In this document: positions 1 through 7,878 of the stretch, one piece after another
How positions within the stretch are numbered: the first letter of the stretch is position 1
Layout of the letters: every line of letters begins with the position of its first letter
Assembly: GCF_014643255.1 (NCBI RefSeq)
Contig: NZ_BMJI01000022.1
Coordinates: 1 to 52,111 of the forward strand
Origin: Tersicoccus solisilvae
GTDB taxonomy: Bacteria; Actinomycetota; Actinomycetes; Actinomycetales; Micrococcaceae
Length of the DNA stretch: 52,111 bases
Reading direction: 5' to 3'
Translations under genes and position numbers: made by a program
Notes under the pieces: generated by a model
The model's database searches: none
Seen by the model: only the letters and a program-made list of their open reading frames with translations
What the model was told of the DNA's origin: nothing

Positions 1-268
1 GGGCTCCCCCGACCGCCGCTGGGCCGCCGCCGTCGCGACGCTCGGGACCGCTGCCCGCTCCGCGACCGGGCAGCAGACCATCACCGCCGCGGCCGCCGGC
101 GCCGCGCGCGCCGCCCAGACCGCGTCGGGCTCCGTCAGCCTCGACGAGGAGAACGTCTCCCTGCTCGCCGCGCAGCACGCCTATCAGGCGGCGGCGCGAG
201 TGCTGACGACCATCGACGACATGCTCGACATCCTGATCAACCGCACCGGTACCGTAGGACTGCGATGA
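1..268 (+). CDS. flgK: Flagellar hook-associated protein FlgK, C-terminal fragment
   Basis: The window opens inside this gene; 88 codons remain, in the frame starting at base 2. FlgK (HAP1) is the first junction protein between the flagellar hook and the filament and acts outside the cell after flagellar type III export. The visible part carries the conserved C-terminal signature: SVSLDEENVSLLAAQHAYQA, followed by a run with ARVLTTIDDMLD and a closing LINRTGTVGLR, the usual D0 coiled-coil end of FlgK. The stop overlaps the start of flgL (ATGA), showing tight operon coupling. The N-terminus and hook-proximal domains lie outside the window. Identification is secure because the signature is highly conserved and the next genes are flgL and fliW. 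Confidence 0.93.
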   Translation, partial: GSPDRRWAAAVATLGTAARSATGQQTITAAAAGAARAAQTASGSVSLDEENVSLLAAQHAYQAAARVLTTIDDMLDILINRTGTVGLR

Positions 269-1149
269 CCTTCCGCATCACCACCCAGACCATGGCCGCC
301 TCCGCGACCCGGCAGCTCGCCGCCGCCCAGGCCAGGCTTGCCGACGCCCAGGACACGGCCACGTCCCTGCGCCGGATCACCCGTCCCTCGGACGACCCGG
401 CCGGCGCCGCGCAGGCGCTGCGGGTGCGGGCCGAGGTGGCCGCGAACGCCCAGTACGGCCGCAACATCGACAACGGCACCGCGTGGCTGACCGGCGTCGA
501 CGCCGCTCTCGGCGACGCGACCCGCTTCCTCGACTCCGCCCGGGACGCGGTGCAGCAGGGCCTCAACGCCGCGCGTACCCCGGCCGACCGGATCGCCCTC
601 GCCGACGTCATCGACGGGCTCCGGGCGGACCTGCTCGGCAGGGCGAACGCCACCTATCTCGGCCGGAGTCTCTTCGCCGGCACCTCGGACCAGCCCGCGT
701 TCGTGGACGGCAATCCCCCGACCTTCACGGGCGTCACCGGCGACGCGGTGCATCGGCGGTTCGGGGAGAACCAGAGCGTGCGGGTGGACGCCGACGGGGC
801 CGCGATCTTCGGCACCGGCCCGACCTCGGTGTTCGCGACGCTCGACGCCATCTCCGCGGAACTGCGAGCCGGCGGCATCACGGCGTCCCGTCTGGACGAC
901 CTGGACTCCGCCCGCGCGACCCTGCGGACCGCACGGGCCGACGCCGGCGCCCGGCTGACCACCCTGGAGGCCGCGAAGGACGCCAACCAGGCGGCGAAGG
1001 TCGCGCTGGAGGCGGACCGAGCGGCCCTCGAGGACGTCGACCTCGGCACCGCGGTCCTGGACCTGCAGGTCCAGCAGACCAGCTACCAGGCGGCCCTCGC
1101 CGTGACCGCGAAGACGCTGCAACCGACGTTGATGGATTTTCTGCGATGA
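265..1149 (+). CDS. flgL: Flagellar hook-associated protein FlgL (HAP3)
   Basis: 294 aa, the usual size for FlgL, the second hook-filament junction protein. The N-terminus (MTFRITTQTMAASATRQL, then RITRPSDDPAGAAQALRVRA) is the flagellin/FlgL D0-D1 helix with the typical RPSDDPAGA motif. The C-terminus ends in the matching helix (VQQTSYQAALAVTAKTLQPT) that packs against it. The middle domain is less conserved. The ATG overlaps the flgK stop by 4 nt, and its own TGA overlaps the fliW start by 3 nt, so the three genes are translationally coupled. No frameshift or unusual base use was seen. Confidence 0.93.
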   Translation: MTFRITTQTMAASATRQLAAAQARLADAQDTATSLRRITRPSDDPAGAAQALRVRAEVAANAQYGRNIDNGTAWLTGVDAALGDATRFLDSARDAVQQGLNAARTPADRIALADVIDGLRADLLGRANATYLGRSLFAGTSDQPAFVDGNPPTFTGVTGDAVHRRFGENQSVRVDADGAAIFGTGPTSVFATLDAISAELRAGGITASRLDDLDSARATLRTARADAGARLTTLEAAKDANQAAKVALEADRAALEDVDLGTAVLDLQVQQTSYQAALAVTAKTLQPTLMDFLR

Positions 1150-1514
1150 CCGCTCTCACCCTCACCGAGCCGATGCCCGGGCTGGACCCCTGGACCGACT
1201 ACACGCTCGAGGCGGTGGCCGGGGCCCCCGGCTTGTTCAGCCTGCGCCCGGCGGAGAACGCCGATCTGCGCCTCTTCCTCCTCGACGCGTCCGTGTACGT
1301 GCCGCAGTACGCGCCGGATCTGGGCGCCGCCGCCGCCGGCCTGGGACTGGTCGCCGGGGAGGCGGCCCGGGTCCTCGTCGTCGCCACGCCCGGACGGGAC
1401 ACCACCACCGTCAATCTGCTCGCCCCCGTCGTCCTCAACGAGCGCACCGGCACCGGCACCCAGGTCATCCTCACCGACCAGGACTACCCACTGCAGGCAC
1501 CGCTGGCCCGCTGA
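1146..1514 (+). CDS. fliW: Flagellar assembly factor FliW
   Basis: 122 aa, a little shorter than many FliW proteins (about 140-150 aa). FliW binds flagellin and, in characterised bacteria, antagonises the RNA-binding repressor CsrA. Here the FliW beta-barrel pattern is recognisable: a GLFSLRPAENADLRLFLLDA segment, then VYVPQYAPDL, then TTTVNLLAPVVLNERTGTGT (the conserved NLLAPVVIN-type strand), then a final QVILTDQDYPLQAPL. The start overlaps the flgL stop. No csrA follows: the next gene, 7 bp downstream, is on the opposite strand. The assignment rests on the NLLAPVV motif, length and position after flgL. Confidence 0.85.
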   Translation: MTALTLTEPMPGLDPWTDYTLEAVAGAPGLFSLRPAENADLRLFLLDASVYVPQYAPDLGAAAAGLGLVAGEAARVLVVATPGRDTTTVNLLAPVVLNERTGTGTQVILTDQDYPLQAPLAR

Positions 1515-1520
1515 CGGCCG

Positions 1521-1982
1521 TCACCCGTCGCCGCCGGGACCGGCCGCGATCACCTCCTCGGCCGCGCGGACGAACTCCTCGACCCCGGTGGCGCGCCGCT
1601 GGACGGCGTCCAGGCCGCCCGCACCGAGCCGGACCATCGCGGCCGCCTCGGCGGTCGCGGCCAGCGCGTTGCCGCTGCGGGTCAGGGCCCGGTGCACGTC
1701 GCTGAGCCACCCGTGCGCCGAAGCCGGGATGTCGCTGCCCTCGCTGGGCGCGGCCCGGTGGGCGGCCTCGCACACGGCGCGCACCCGGGGCAGCAGACCG
1801 GCGAGGTCGTCCGCGACGAGCACCAGGGCGTTGGCGACGGCGTCGTCGTCGATCTCCTCGATCACCTGGTGGTACCGGTCCAGGCCACGCCGGAACCGGT
1901 CGTGCGCGCGGCGCCACACGCCGCGACCCAGCCGGGCATCGTCGCGACGGGCGGCGCGCGCCCCGGAGAAGAACCCGGCCAT
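1521..1982 (-). CDS. Unknown helical protein downstream of cstA-ybdD
   Basis: 153 aa, not recognised. It starts at an ATG 2 nt after the ybdD stop, so it is the third gene of the cstA operon. The protein begins MAGFFSGARAARRDDARLG and is rich in Ala, Arg, Glu and Asp, with long amphipathic helices and no signal peptide or membrane segment. Phrases such as LDRYHQVIEEIDDDAVANAL suggest a helical bundle. No catalytic motif is visible. A longer open frame exists upstream, but it would run through ybdD, so the coupled ATG is preferred. An accessory role for the transporter is inferred from position only. Confidence 0.65.
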   Translation of the reverse strand: MAGFFSGARAARRDDARLGRGVWRRAHDRFRRGLDRYHQVIEEIDDDAVANALVLVADDLAGLLPRVRAVCEAAHRAAPSEGSDIPASAHGWLSDVHRALTRSGNALAATAEAAAMVRLGAGGLDAVQRRATGVEEFVRAAEEVIAAGPGGDG

Positions 1983-1984
1983 GG

Positions 1985-2239
1985 TCAGCAGCAGCGCCCC
2001 TGCGGATTCTTCTCCTGCCAGTCGGTGCGCGCCCGCCAGTACTCCCGCTCGGTCAGCACCGGCTGCCCCGGGTGGGTCGCCCGCCGGTGCGCCACGTACG
2101 CGTCGTAGGCGTCCTCTCCCAGCACGCCCCGCACGTACCAGCGCACGCTGGCCCACCACCCGCGGGGCCGCCGGGTGGACCCGGCGGGCCGTCCGGCGGC
2201 CCCGCCGGTGGACGAGTACGGAACGGGCGGGAACGACAT
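1985..2239 (-). CDS. ybdD: YbdD/YjiX-family small protein ending in Cys-Cys
   Basis: 84 aa. YbdD-family proteins (DUF466, Pfam Sel_put) are small partners encoded beside CstA-type pyruvate/peptide transporters. The core WASVRWYVRGVLGEDAYDAY, followed by VAHRRATHPGQPVLTEREYW and an end in NPQGRCC, matches the family; the terminal Cys-Cys corresponds to the CC end of E. coli YbdD. A Ser/Pro/Gly-rich N-terminal tail of about 25 residues is added. The start overlaps the cstA stop by 1 nt (TGATG). The genetic partnership is well known; the biochemical function is not. Confidence 0.85.
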   Translation of the reverse strand: MSFPPVPYSSTGGAAGRPAGSTRRPRGWWASVRWYVRGVLGEDAYDAYVAHRRATHPGQPVLTEREYWRARTDWQEKNPQGRCC

Positions 2240-4635
2240 CAGTGACCCACGCGCTGCGGCTGCGCCTCGGCCGGCACCGCTGCCCACCGCTGCTCCAGCT
2301 CCTTCTCCACCCGGTTCGGCACGAAACCGGCCGGGGCGTAGATCCGGGACGCGACCGGCGGATCCTCGCTGTCCGGGCCGCCGCCGTGGCGCAGGGCCCG
2401 CAGCGTGGTCACGATCGCGGCGATGATGACGATGATCGCCAGGGTCACGAAGATGATGGACAGGGTGCCCTGGATGACCGTGTTGCGGACGACGGCGTCC
2501 ATCGCCTCGGTGGTCTTCGCGGTGCCGAAGCTCGTCTTCCCCGCCGCCAGGGCGTCCCGGAAGGAGGCGTTCTGCGCCCAGTACCCGACCGCCGGCACCG
2601 GCGAGAAGATCTTGAACATCGACGCGGTGATGGTCACGACGGCGGCGAACGCCAGCGGGACGACGACCACCCACAGCTTCCCGACCACGCCACGGCGGGC
2701 GATGATCGCCATGCACACCGCCAGGGCGATCGCGGCCAGCAGCTGATTGGCGATGCCGAACAGCGGGAAGAGGGTGTTGATGCCGCCGAGCGGGTCCGTG
2801 ACGCCCATGATGAGGATCGCCCCCCACGCGGCGACCATGATCGCCGTCGTGATCCACGAGCCCACGGTCCAGGAGGCGTCCCGGAACCGCGGGATCACGT
2901 TGCCGAGCGAGTCCTGCAGCATGAACCGGGCGACGCGGGTACCGGCGTCGACCGCGGTGAGGATGAACAGCGCCTCGAACATGATGGCGAAGTGGTACCA
3001 GAAGCTCATCATCCCGCCGCCGCCGAACCACTGCTGCATGATGTGCGCCATGCCCACGGCCAGGGTCGGGGCGCCACCGGTGCGGGAGACGATGCTCTGC
3101 TCCCCGACGTCGTTCGCGGTCTGGGTGAGCATGTCCGGCGTCAGGTTGACGTTCTGCAGGCCGAGGCTGTTGACGAAGGCGACGGCGCCCTCGACGGTGC
3201 CGCCGGTCGCCGCGGCCGAGGAGTTCATCGCGAAGTAGATGCCCCGGTCGATCGAGATCGCGGCCACCAGCGCCATGATCGCGACGAAGGACTCCATCAG
3301 CATGCCGCCGTACCCGATCAGGCGGGTCTGCCGCTCCTTCTCGATCAGCTTCGGCGTGGTGCCGGAGGCGATCAGGGCGTGGAAGCCGGAGAGGGCGCCG
3401 CAGGCGATGGTGACGAAGAGGAACGGGAACAGGGAGCCGGGCACCACGGGCCCGTTCTCCTTGCCGGCGAACTCGCTGAACGCCGGCACGGAGACCTCGG
3501 GCCGGACGACGATGATCGCGATCGCCAGCAGCGCGATGGTGCCGATCTTCATGAACGTGGACAGGTAGTCGCGCGGCGCCAGCAGCAGCCACACCGGCAG
3601 CACCGCGGCGATGAACCCGTAGATGATGATCATCCAGGCCAGGGTCACCTTGTCCAGGTGGAAGAGGGCGTTGCCCCACTCGCTCTCCCCGACCCAGCGA
3701 CCGGCGACGATCGCGAGGATCAGCAGCACGAAACCGATCAGGGACACCTCGGTGACCCGGCCGGGACGGATGAACCTCAGGTACACGCCCATGAACAGGG
3801 CGATCGGGATGGTCATCCCGACGGAGAAGACGCCCCAGGTGCTCTCGCCGAGGGCGTTGACCACGACGAGGGCGAGGATCGCCACGATGATGACCATGAT
3901 GACGAGGGTGGCCAGCTGGGCGGCGATGCCGCCGATCACGCCGAGCTCGTCGCGGGCCATCTGCCCGAGCGAGCGGCCGCCGCGGCGCATGGAGAAGAAG
4001 AGGACGAGGTAGTCCTGCACGGCGCCCGCGAGCACGACGCCGACGATGATCCAGATGGTGCCGGGCAGGTAGCCCATCTGCGCCGCGAGGACGGGACCCA
4101 CCAGCGGCCCGGCGCCGGCGATGGCGGCGAAGTGGTGCCCGTAGAGCACCCGCCGGTCGGTCGGCATGTAGTCTCGCCCGTTGGCCTTGTACTCGGCCGG
4201 GGTGGCGCGCCGGTCGTCGGGCCGGGTGATCCAGCGCTCGATGTACCGGGAGTAGAAGCGGTACGCGATCAGGTAGGTCGCGACGGCGGCGAACACGAAC
4301 CAGATCGCGTTGACCGTCTCGCCGCGCACGAGGGCGAGCATCACCCAGGCGACACCGCCGAGCAGCGCGATGGCGACCCACAGCGCGATCTTCGCCGGCG
4401 TCCAGCGCCGGTGCTCGGCCTCCAGGGCGTCGGCGTCGACCGCCGCGGGCGGCAGGTCGGCGTCGGGGGCGTCCGGCGCCAGGGTGGCCGCCGGGGACGC
4501 GGCGCCCGCGGCATGCCGCTGGTCGTGGTCGTGGTCGCCGTCCCGGTGGCCGTCGACTCGGTGGTCGCCGTCCCGGTGGCTGCCTCCGGCCTGGTCGTCG
4601 GTTCGGCGGTCGTCGTCACTGCGGTGTGAGCCCAT
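2239..4635 (-). CDS. cstA: Carbon starvation protein CstA (pyruvate/peptide transporter)
   Basis: 798 aa, an inner-membrane transporter of the CstA/BtsT family that takes up pyruvate and/or peptides under carbon limitation. The conserved core starts near residue 77 and contains the family stretches RRVLYGHHFAAIAGAGPLVG, VLAAQMGYLPGTIWIIVG and VQDYLVLFFSMRRGGRSLGQ, followed by many hydrophobic helices. It is about 100 residues longer than E. coli CstA, mainly because of a hydrophilic N-terminal tail rich in His and Asp (residues 4-41, seven His). The start was chosen at the ATG preceded by GAGGAGCAGGTC; an upstream in-frame ATG lacks such a site. ybdD and a 153-aa gene follow in the same operon. 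Confidence 0.93.
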   Translation of the reverse strand: MGSHRSDDDRRTDDQAGGSHRDGDHRVDGHRDGDHDHDQRHAAGAASPAATLAPDAPDADLPPAAVDADALEAEHRRWTPAKIALWVAIALLGGVAWVMLALVRGETVNAIWFVFAAVATYLIAYRFYSRYIERWITRPDDRRATPAEYKANGRDYMPTDRRVLYGHHFAAIAGAGPLVGPVLAAQMGYLPGTIWIIVGVVLAGAVQDYLVLFFSMRRGGRSLGQMARDELGVIGGIAAQLATLVIMVIIVAILALVVVNALGESTWGVFSVGMTIPIALFMGVYLRFIRPGRVTEVSLIGFVLLILAIVAGRWVGESEWGNALFHLDKVTLAWMIIIYGFIAAVLPVWLLLAPRDYLSTFMKIGTIALLAIAIIVVRPEVSVPAFSEFAGKENGPVVPGSLFPFLFVTIACGALSGFHALIASGTTPKLIEKERQTRLIGYGGMLMESFVAIMALVAAISIDRGIYFAMNSSAAATGGTVEGAVAFVNSLGLQNVNLTPDMLTQTANDVGEQSIVSRTGGAPTLAVGMAHIMQQWFGGGGMMSFWYHFAIMFEALFILTAVDAGTRVARFMLQDSLGNVIPRFRDASWTVGSWITTAIMVAAWGAILIMGVTDPLGGINTLFPLFGIANQLLAAIALAVCMAIIARRGVVGKLWVVVVPLAFAAVVTITASMFKIFSPVPAVGYWAQNASFRDALAAGKTSFGTAKTTEAMDAVVRNTVIQGTLSIIFVTLAIIVIIAAIVTTLRALRHGGGPDSEDPPVASRIYAPAGFVPNRVEKELEQRWAAVPAEAQPQRVGH

Positions 4636-4786
4636 GACCTGCTCCTCGGTGTTCTCGTGGGTGTCCTCGTGATGATGGCGAGCGCATGACGCCGCGGGCT
4701 GCCCGGCCCGCGGCGTCGCTCCTTCGTCGAGGTTACCCCCGGCCACCGACGGAACGTGGCGGTGATCACGGGACGCTCCGCCCGCG

Positions 4787-5773
4787 TCAGGTGGTCAGCA
4801 GGACCTTGCCGATGTGGCTGCCGGAATCGAAGTACTCGTGCGCGGCCGCGGCCTCGGCGAGCGGGAACCGCCGGTCGATCAGCGGCCGCACCGCACCCGC
4901 GGCGACCAGCGGCCACACCCGCTCGCGCACGGAGTCGATGATGCCGGCCTTTTCCGCCCGGGGCCGCGCCCGCAGCGTCGTGCCGATGACGGAGGCCCGC
5001 TTGCCCATCAGCCGCCCGATGTTCAGTTCCGCGCGGCTGCCCTGCTGCGTGGCGATGATGACGAGCCGGCCGTTCGGGGCGATCGCCTGCAGGTTGCGGT
5101 CCAGGTAGGCGCCGCCGACGACGTCGAGAATCACGTCCACGCCCCTGCCGTCGGTCAGCTCGCCGATCCGCTCGACGAAGTCCTCGCCGGTGTGGTCGAT
5201 GCCGGCGATCGCCCCGAGCCGGATCGAGGCCGCGATCTTCTCGGCCGAGCCGGCCGTCACGTACACGGGTGAGCCGAGCGCGGTGGCCAGCTGGATCGCC
5301 GTCGTCCCGATCCCCCCGGCGCCGCCGTGCACGAGCACGGTCTCCCCCGGCTTCAGGCCCGCGTGCAGATAGAGGTTGGACCAGACGGTCGCCACCGTCT
5401 CGGGCAGGGCGGCCGCGTCGGCGACGTCGACGCCGTCCGGGACCGGCAGCACCTGCCCGGCGGGGACCGCCACCTTCTCGGCGTACCCCCCACCGGCGAG
5501 CAGGGCGCACACCTCGTCCCCGACGGCGAACCCGTCCACGCCGGCACCGAGCGCGCTGATCGTGCCGGACACCTCCAGGCCCGGCAGTTCCGACTCCCCC
5601 GGCGGCGGCGGGTAGTGCCCCTTGCGCTGGTTGACGTCGGCCCGGTTGATGCCGGCCGCGACGACGTCGATGACGACATCACCCGGCACGGGCTGCGGGT
5701 CGGGCTGGTCGGTGAGGACGAGCGACTCGGGGCCGCCCGGGGACTGGATCTCGATGGCCTTCACCCGGCCCAT
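4787..5773 (-). CDS. NAD(P)H:quinone oxidoreductase, zinc-independent MDR family
   Basis: 328 aa, the standard length for the quinone oxidoreductase branch of the medium-chain dehydrogenase/reductase family. It has the GroES-like N-terminal fold (INRADVNQRKGHYPPPPGES, then LPGLEVSGTISALGAGVDGF) and the Rossmann motif HGGAGGIGTTAIQLA near residues 149-163 that binds NADPH. No structural or catalytic zinc cysteines are seen, as expected for this branch. The closest known types are PIG3/QorA-like enzymes. It stands alone; an ATG start (MGRVKAIEIQ) behind a GGAAG-like site was chosen. The natural substrate cannot be told from sequence. Confidence 0.88.
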   Translation of the reverse strand: MGRVKAIEIQSPGGPESLVLTDQPDPQPVPGDVVIDVVAAGINRADVNQRKGHYPPPPGESELPGLEVSGTISALGAGVDGFAVGDEVCALLAGGGYAEKVAVPAGQVLPVPDGVDVADAAALPETVATVWSNLYLHAGLKPGETVLVHGGAGGIGTTAIQLATALGSPVYVTAGSAEKIAASIRLGAIAGIDHTGEDFVERIGELTDGRGVDVILDVVGGAYLDRNLQAIAPNGRLVIIATQQGSRAELNIGRLMGKRASVIGTTLRARPRAEKAGIIDSVRERVWPLVAAGAVRPLIDRRFPLAEAAAAHEYFDSGSHIGKVLLTT

Positions 5774-5837
5774 TGTGCCCGCTTCCACCCCCCGACTTTG
5801 TGACCGCACAGCTGACCGTGCCAGACTGGCAGACCCA

Positions 5838-5925
5838 GGAAGGTTGTCCGAGCGGCCGATGGAGCTGGTCTTGAAAACCAGTGTGCGGTGACCCCGTACC
5901 GAGGGTTCGAATCCCTCACCTTCCG
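5838..5925 (+). tRNA. tRNA-Ser (anticodon TGA)
   Basis: An 88-nt class II tRNA with a long variable arm. The acceptor arms GGAAGGT (5838-5844) and ACCTTCC (5918-5924) pair perfectly; the anticodon TGA is at 5872-5874 in the loop CTTGAAA; the T loop GGTTCGAATCC is intact. The discriminator is G and the CCA is not encoded. A 150-aa gene of the opposite strand follows closely; no duplicate of the tRNA 3' end was seen nearby. Confidence 0.97.
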
Positions 5926-5967
5926 CACTGTGAGCCCGTCCCGATCTCGAGGTGGCCACCGACGGCA

Positions 5968-6420
5968 TCACCGTGCCAGCTGCTCGTACCGCGTGGCGAG
6001 CACGGCGGCGGTCCTCGGGTTCGCCCGGCACACCGACATCGGCACCTGACCGAAGTGTTCGCGCGGCAGCGGATCCCGGCACAGGCGGGCGGTGCGCGCG
6101 TCGTCCCAGTCGACGTGGACGAACCAGCTGCCGTCCACCTCGCTGAGCTCGCGCACGACACCGACGGCGCACAGCTCCTGCCGGCGGGACAGGTAGGCCC
6201 AGATCGCGTCCCCGGGCCGCATGGTGCGGAATCCCGTGCGCAGGCACCACCGGTCGATCGGCTGGGACCGGCCGATCGCCTCCCAGACCGCCGTGGCCTC
6301 CTTCCGCTCACGCCAGTCGCGAGGTTGGTGCTCGGCGTGGGCCGCCGGGTCGATCGGCAGCAGCCAGGCCGTCTCGCCCGTCCCGGTCGGGTCCTGCCCG
6401 CTCGGTCGACGCGGAGTCAT
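5968..6420 (-). CDS. Small EVE/PUA-like domain protein (tentative)
   Basis: 150 aa. The segment WCLRTGFRTMRPGDAIWAYL, followed by SRRQELCAVGVVREL, resembles the EVE/YTH-PUA pattern (GD-x-hydrophobic-Y, then AVG-hydrophobic-V), a fold that binds modified bases in DNA or RNA. The rest is not diagnostic, so the family is tentative. The ATG (MTPRRPSG) follows a strong GGAGGA site; an upstream in-frame start exists but would reach into the promoter region of the divergent ATPase gene. It lies between tRNA-Ser and the AAA+ ATPase, sharing a 60-bp divergent control region with repeated CTAACA. A role in nucleic-acid surveillance is inference only. Confidence 0.6.
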   Translation of the reverse strand: MTPRRPSGQDPTGTGETAWLLPIDPAAHAEHQPRDWRERKEATAVWEAIGRSQPIDRWCLRTGFRTMRPGDAIWAYLSRRQELCAVGVVRELSEVDGSWFVHVDWDDARTARLCRDPLPREHFGQVPMSVCRANPRTAAVLATRYEQLAR

Positions 6421-6442
6421 TCCTCCATGATGACCGAGATCG

Positions 6443-6508
6443 TTGTCAGCGCGGCCGACCGCTTCTAACATCGACTAACAGTGCTGCACTTTCTAACACG
6501 TACTAACA
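6443..6508 (+). promoter_or_regulatory. Promoter with four helically phased CTAACA repeats
   Basis: A -35 TTGTCA (6443-6448) and a -10 TAACAT (6466-6471) are separated by exactly 17 bp and would start transcription near 6478, just before the GTG at 6481. CTAACA occurs four times in direct orientation, at 6465, 6475, 6493 and 6503 (steps of 10, 18 and 10 bp), overlapping the -10 and the start. This looks like a cooperative repressor site between the divergent genes. Confidence 0.55.
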
Positions 6509-7683
6509 AGACTGCGGAGGTGGACATCGAGGCGAACCCCTTCCGACCGGGCTTCGGTCAGACTCCCGCCATCCTGGCCGGTCGCGGCGCCGTGGTCGAC
6601 GACTTCGAACGTGCCCTGGCGACCGCCGGCTCCCGTGCCCGGAACGTCCTGATCTCCGGCGCTCGAGGTACCGGCAAGACGGTCCTGCTCACGGAGTTCG
6701 AGAGCATCGCCGCCGACAACGGTTGGACGACGATGATCCTGCACACCGGAGCCTCCTCCCTGACGGAAGAGTTGCGGGAGTCGATCGTCGACCGTCTTCG
6801 TGCCAACGATCCGGACGCCGAGACGTCCCGCTTGGTGGGAGGCGGCGCCTCCGGATTCACCGCCAGCCGGGAGGTGGTTGACCACTACGCGGGCGAACGC
6901 CGCCCGCTCGGCGCGCTCCTCGATCGCCTCGCGGCCCTCTGCCGGGACGCCGGCGGCGGCCTGCTGCTGATGCTCGACGAGATCCAGTCGGTCGACCCCG
7001 AGCAGTTGCACGAGATCACCCAGCACGTCCAGGATCTGGTGCGCCACGGGCTTCCGATCGGGTTCGTCGCGGCCGGTGTCCGTACCGGCGTCGACGATCT
7101 CCTCGATCACGACAAGACGACCTTCCTGCGGCGCGCGCACCGCGTGGAGCTCGGCAGCGTCCCGGTCAGCGCCGCGATCGAGACGATCCGGCAGACGGTG
7201 GCCGACACCACCCGGTCGATCACTCCCGACGCCGCGGTGCTCGCCGGTGACATCTCGCGCGGCTACCCGTACCTCATCCAACTCGTCGGTGCACGCGCCT
7301 GGGAGAGCAGTGGAGACGCGGACACGATCGAACGGGAGGACGTCTCCCGGATCCGGATCGAGGTCATCGCCGAGATGATCCGCAACGTGCACGGCCCGGC
7401 GCTGCGCGGCCTCACCCGGCGGAAGACGGACTACCTGCTCGCCATGGTGACCGACGCCGGCCCGTCACGCGTCGCCGACATCGCGGAGCGGATGGGCGTG
7501 ACGGTGAAGTACCAGTCCGTCTACCGTGCCCGTCTGATCGAGGACGAACTCGTCCGGCCCGCCGGGACGGGACTGGTCGAGTTCGCGCTGCCCTACCTCC
7601 GCGAGGCCCTGCTCGACCGCCAGTCCGGCGGCCCGCTGGCGAATGCGGACGACGACGTCCGCCGACCGCGGCGCCGTTCCTGA
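6481..7683 (+). CDS. AAA+ ATPase with C-terminal winged helix (ORC/Cdc6-like)
   Basis: 400 aa from a GTG at 6481. The Walker A motif GARGTGKT is at residues 60-67 and Walker B LLLMLDEIQS ends near residue 170 (D166, E167). An arginine-rich lid follows. The C-terminal 80 residues (LTRRKTDYLLAMV, then IAERMGVTVKYQSVYRARLI) form a winged helix that should bind DNA. The domain start NPFRPGFGQTPAILAGR is typical of actinobacterial orphan ATPases of this class. The start is uncertain: a GTG at 6520 is also in frame, but the only GGAG there abuts it, whereas the promoter at 6443-6471 would give a nearly leaderless message at 6481. Cellular role unknown. Confidence 0.8.
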   Translation: MLHFLTRTNKTAEVDIEANPFRPGFGQTPAILAGRGAVVDDFERALATAGSRARNVLISGARGTGKTVLLTEFESIAADNGWTTMILHTGASSLTEELRESIVDRLRANDPDAETSRLVGGGASGFTASREVVDHYAGERRPLGALLDRLAALCRDAGGGLLLMLDEIQSVDPEQLHEITQHVQDLVRHGLPIGFVAAGVRTGVDDLLDHDKTTFLRRAHRVELGSVPVSAAIETIRQTVADTTRSITPDAAVLAGDISRGYPYLIQLVGARAWESSGDADTIEREDVSRIRIEVIAEMIRNVHGPALRGLTRRKTDYLLAMVTDAGPSRVADIAERMGVTVKYQSVYRARLIEDELVRPAGTGLVEFALPYLREALLDRQSGGPLANADDDVRRPRRRS

Positions 7684-7878
7684 CCTCGCCCGCGTGACGC
7701 TCCGCCCCGTCGCCGGACACACCCCGCCGACGCACGACCGCCACCTCCCGTTCACGCACGCCTGATCTGATACTCCCGGCCGGTTGTGTCGGAGGTCACC
7801 GATAGCCTCCTCGCATCGGTACCACCATCACTCACACCGGCCGCCCCCATCCGCGGCCGGGCCCGGAACGGGAGCACC

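Noticed and set aside
1588-4629. A very long open frame (over 1000 codons) on the plus strand opposite cstA
   Set aside because: Its translation is low-complexity His/Gly/Arg-rich, as expected of the antisense of a high-GC gene; the minus-strand frame has clear CstA motifs.
5838-6520. Integrated island boundary at tRNA-Ser(TGA)
   Set aside because: No duplicate of the tRNA 3' end and no integrase were seen in the window.
7740-7800. A possible PHO box (GTTCACGCACG) upstream of the nuclease/5'-nucleotidase gene
   Set aside because: Only one half-site resembles GTTCACC and the second repeat is missing; phosphate control is plausible for the enzyme but not supported by the sequence.
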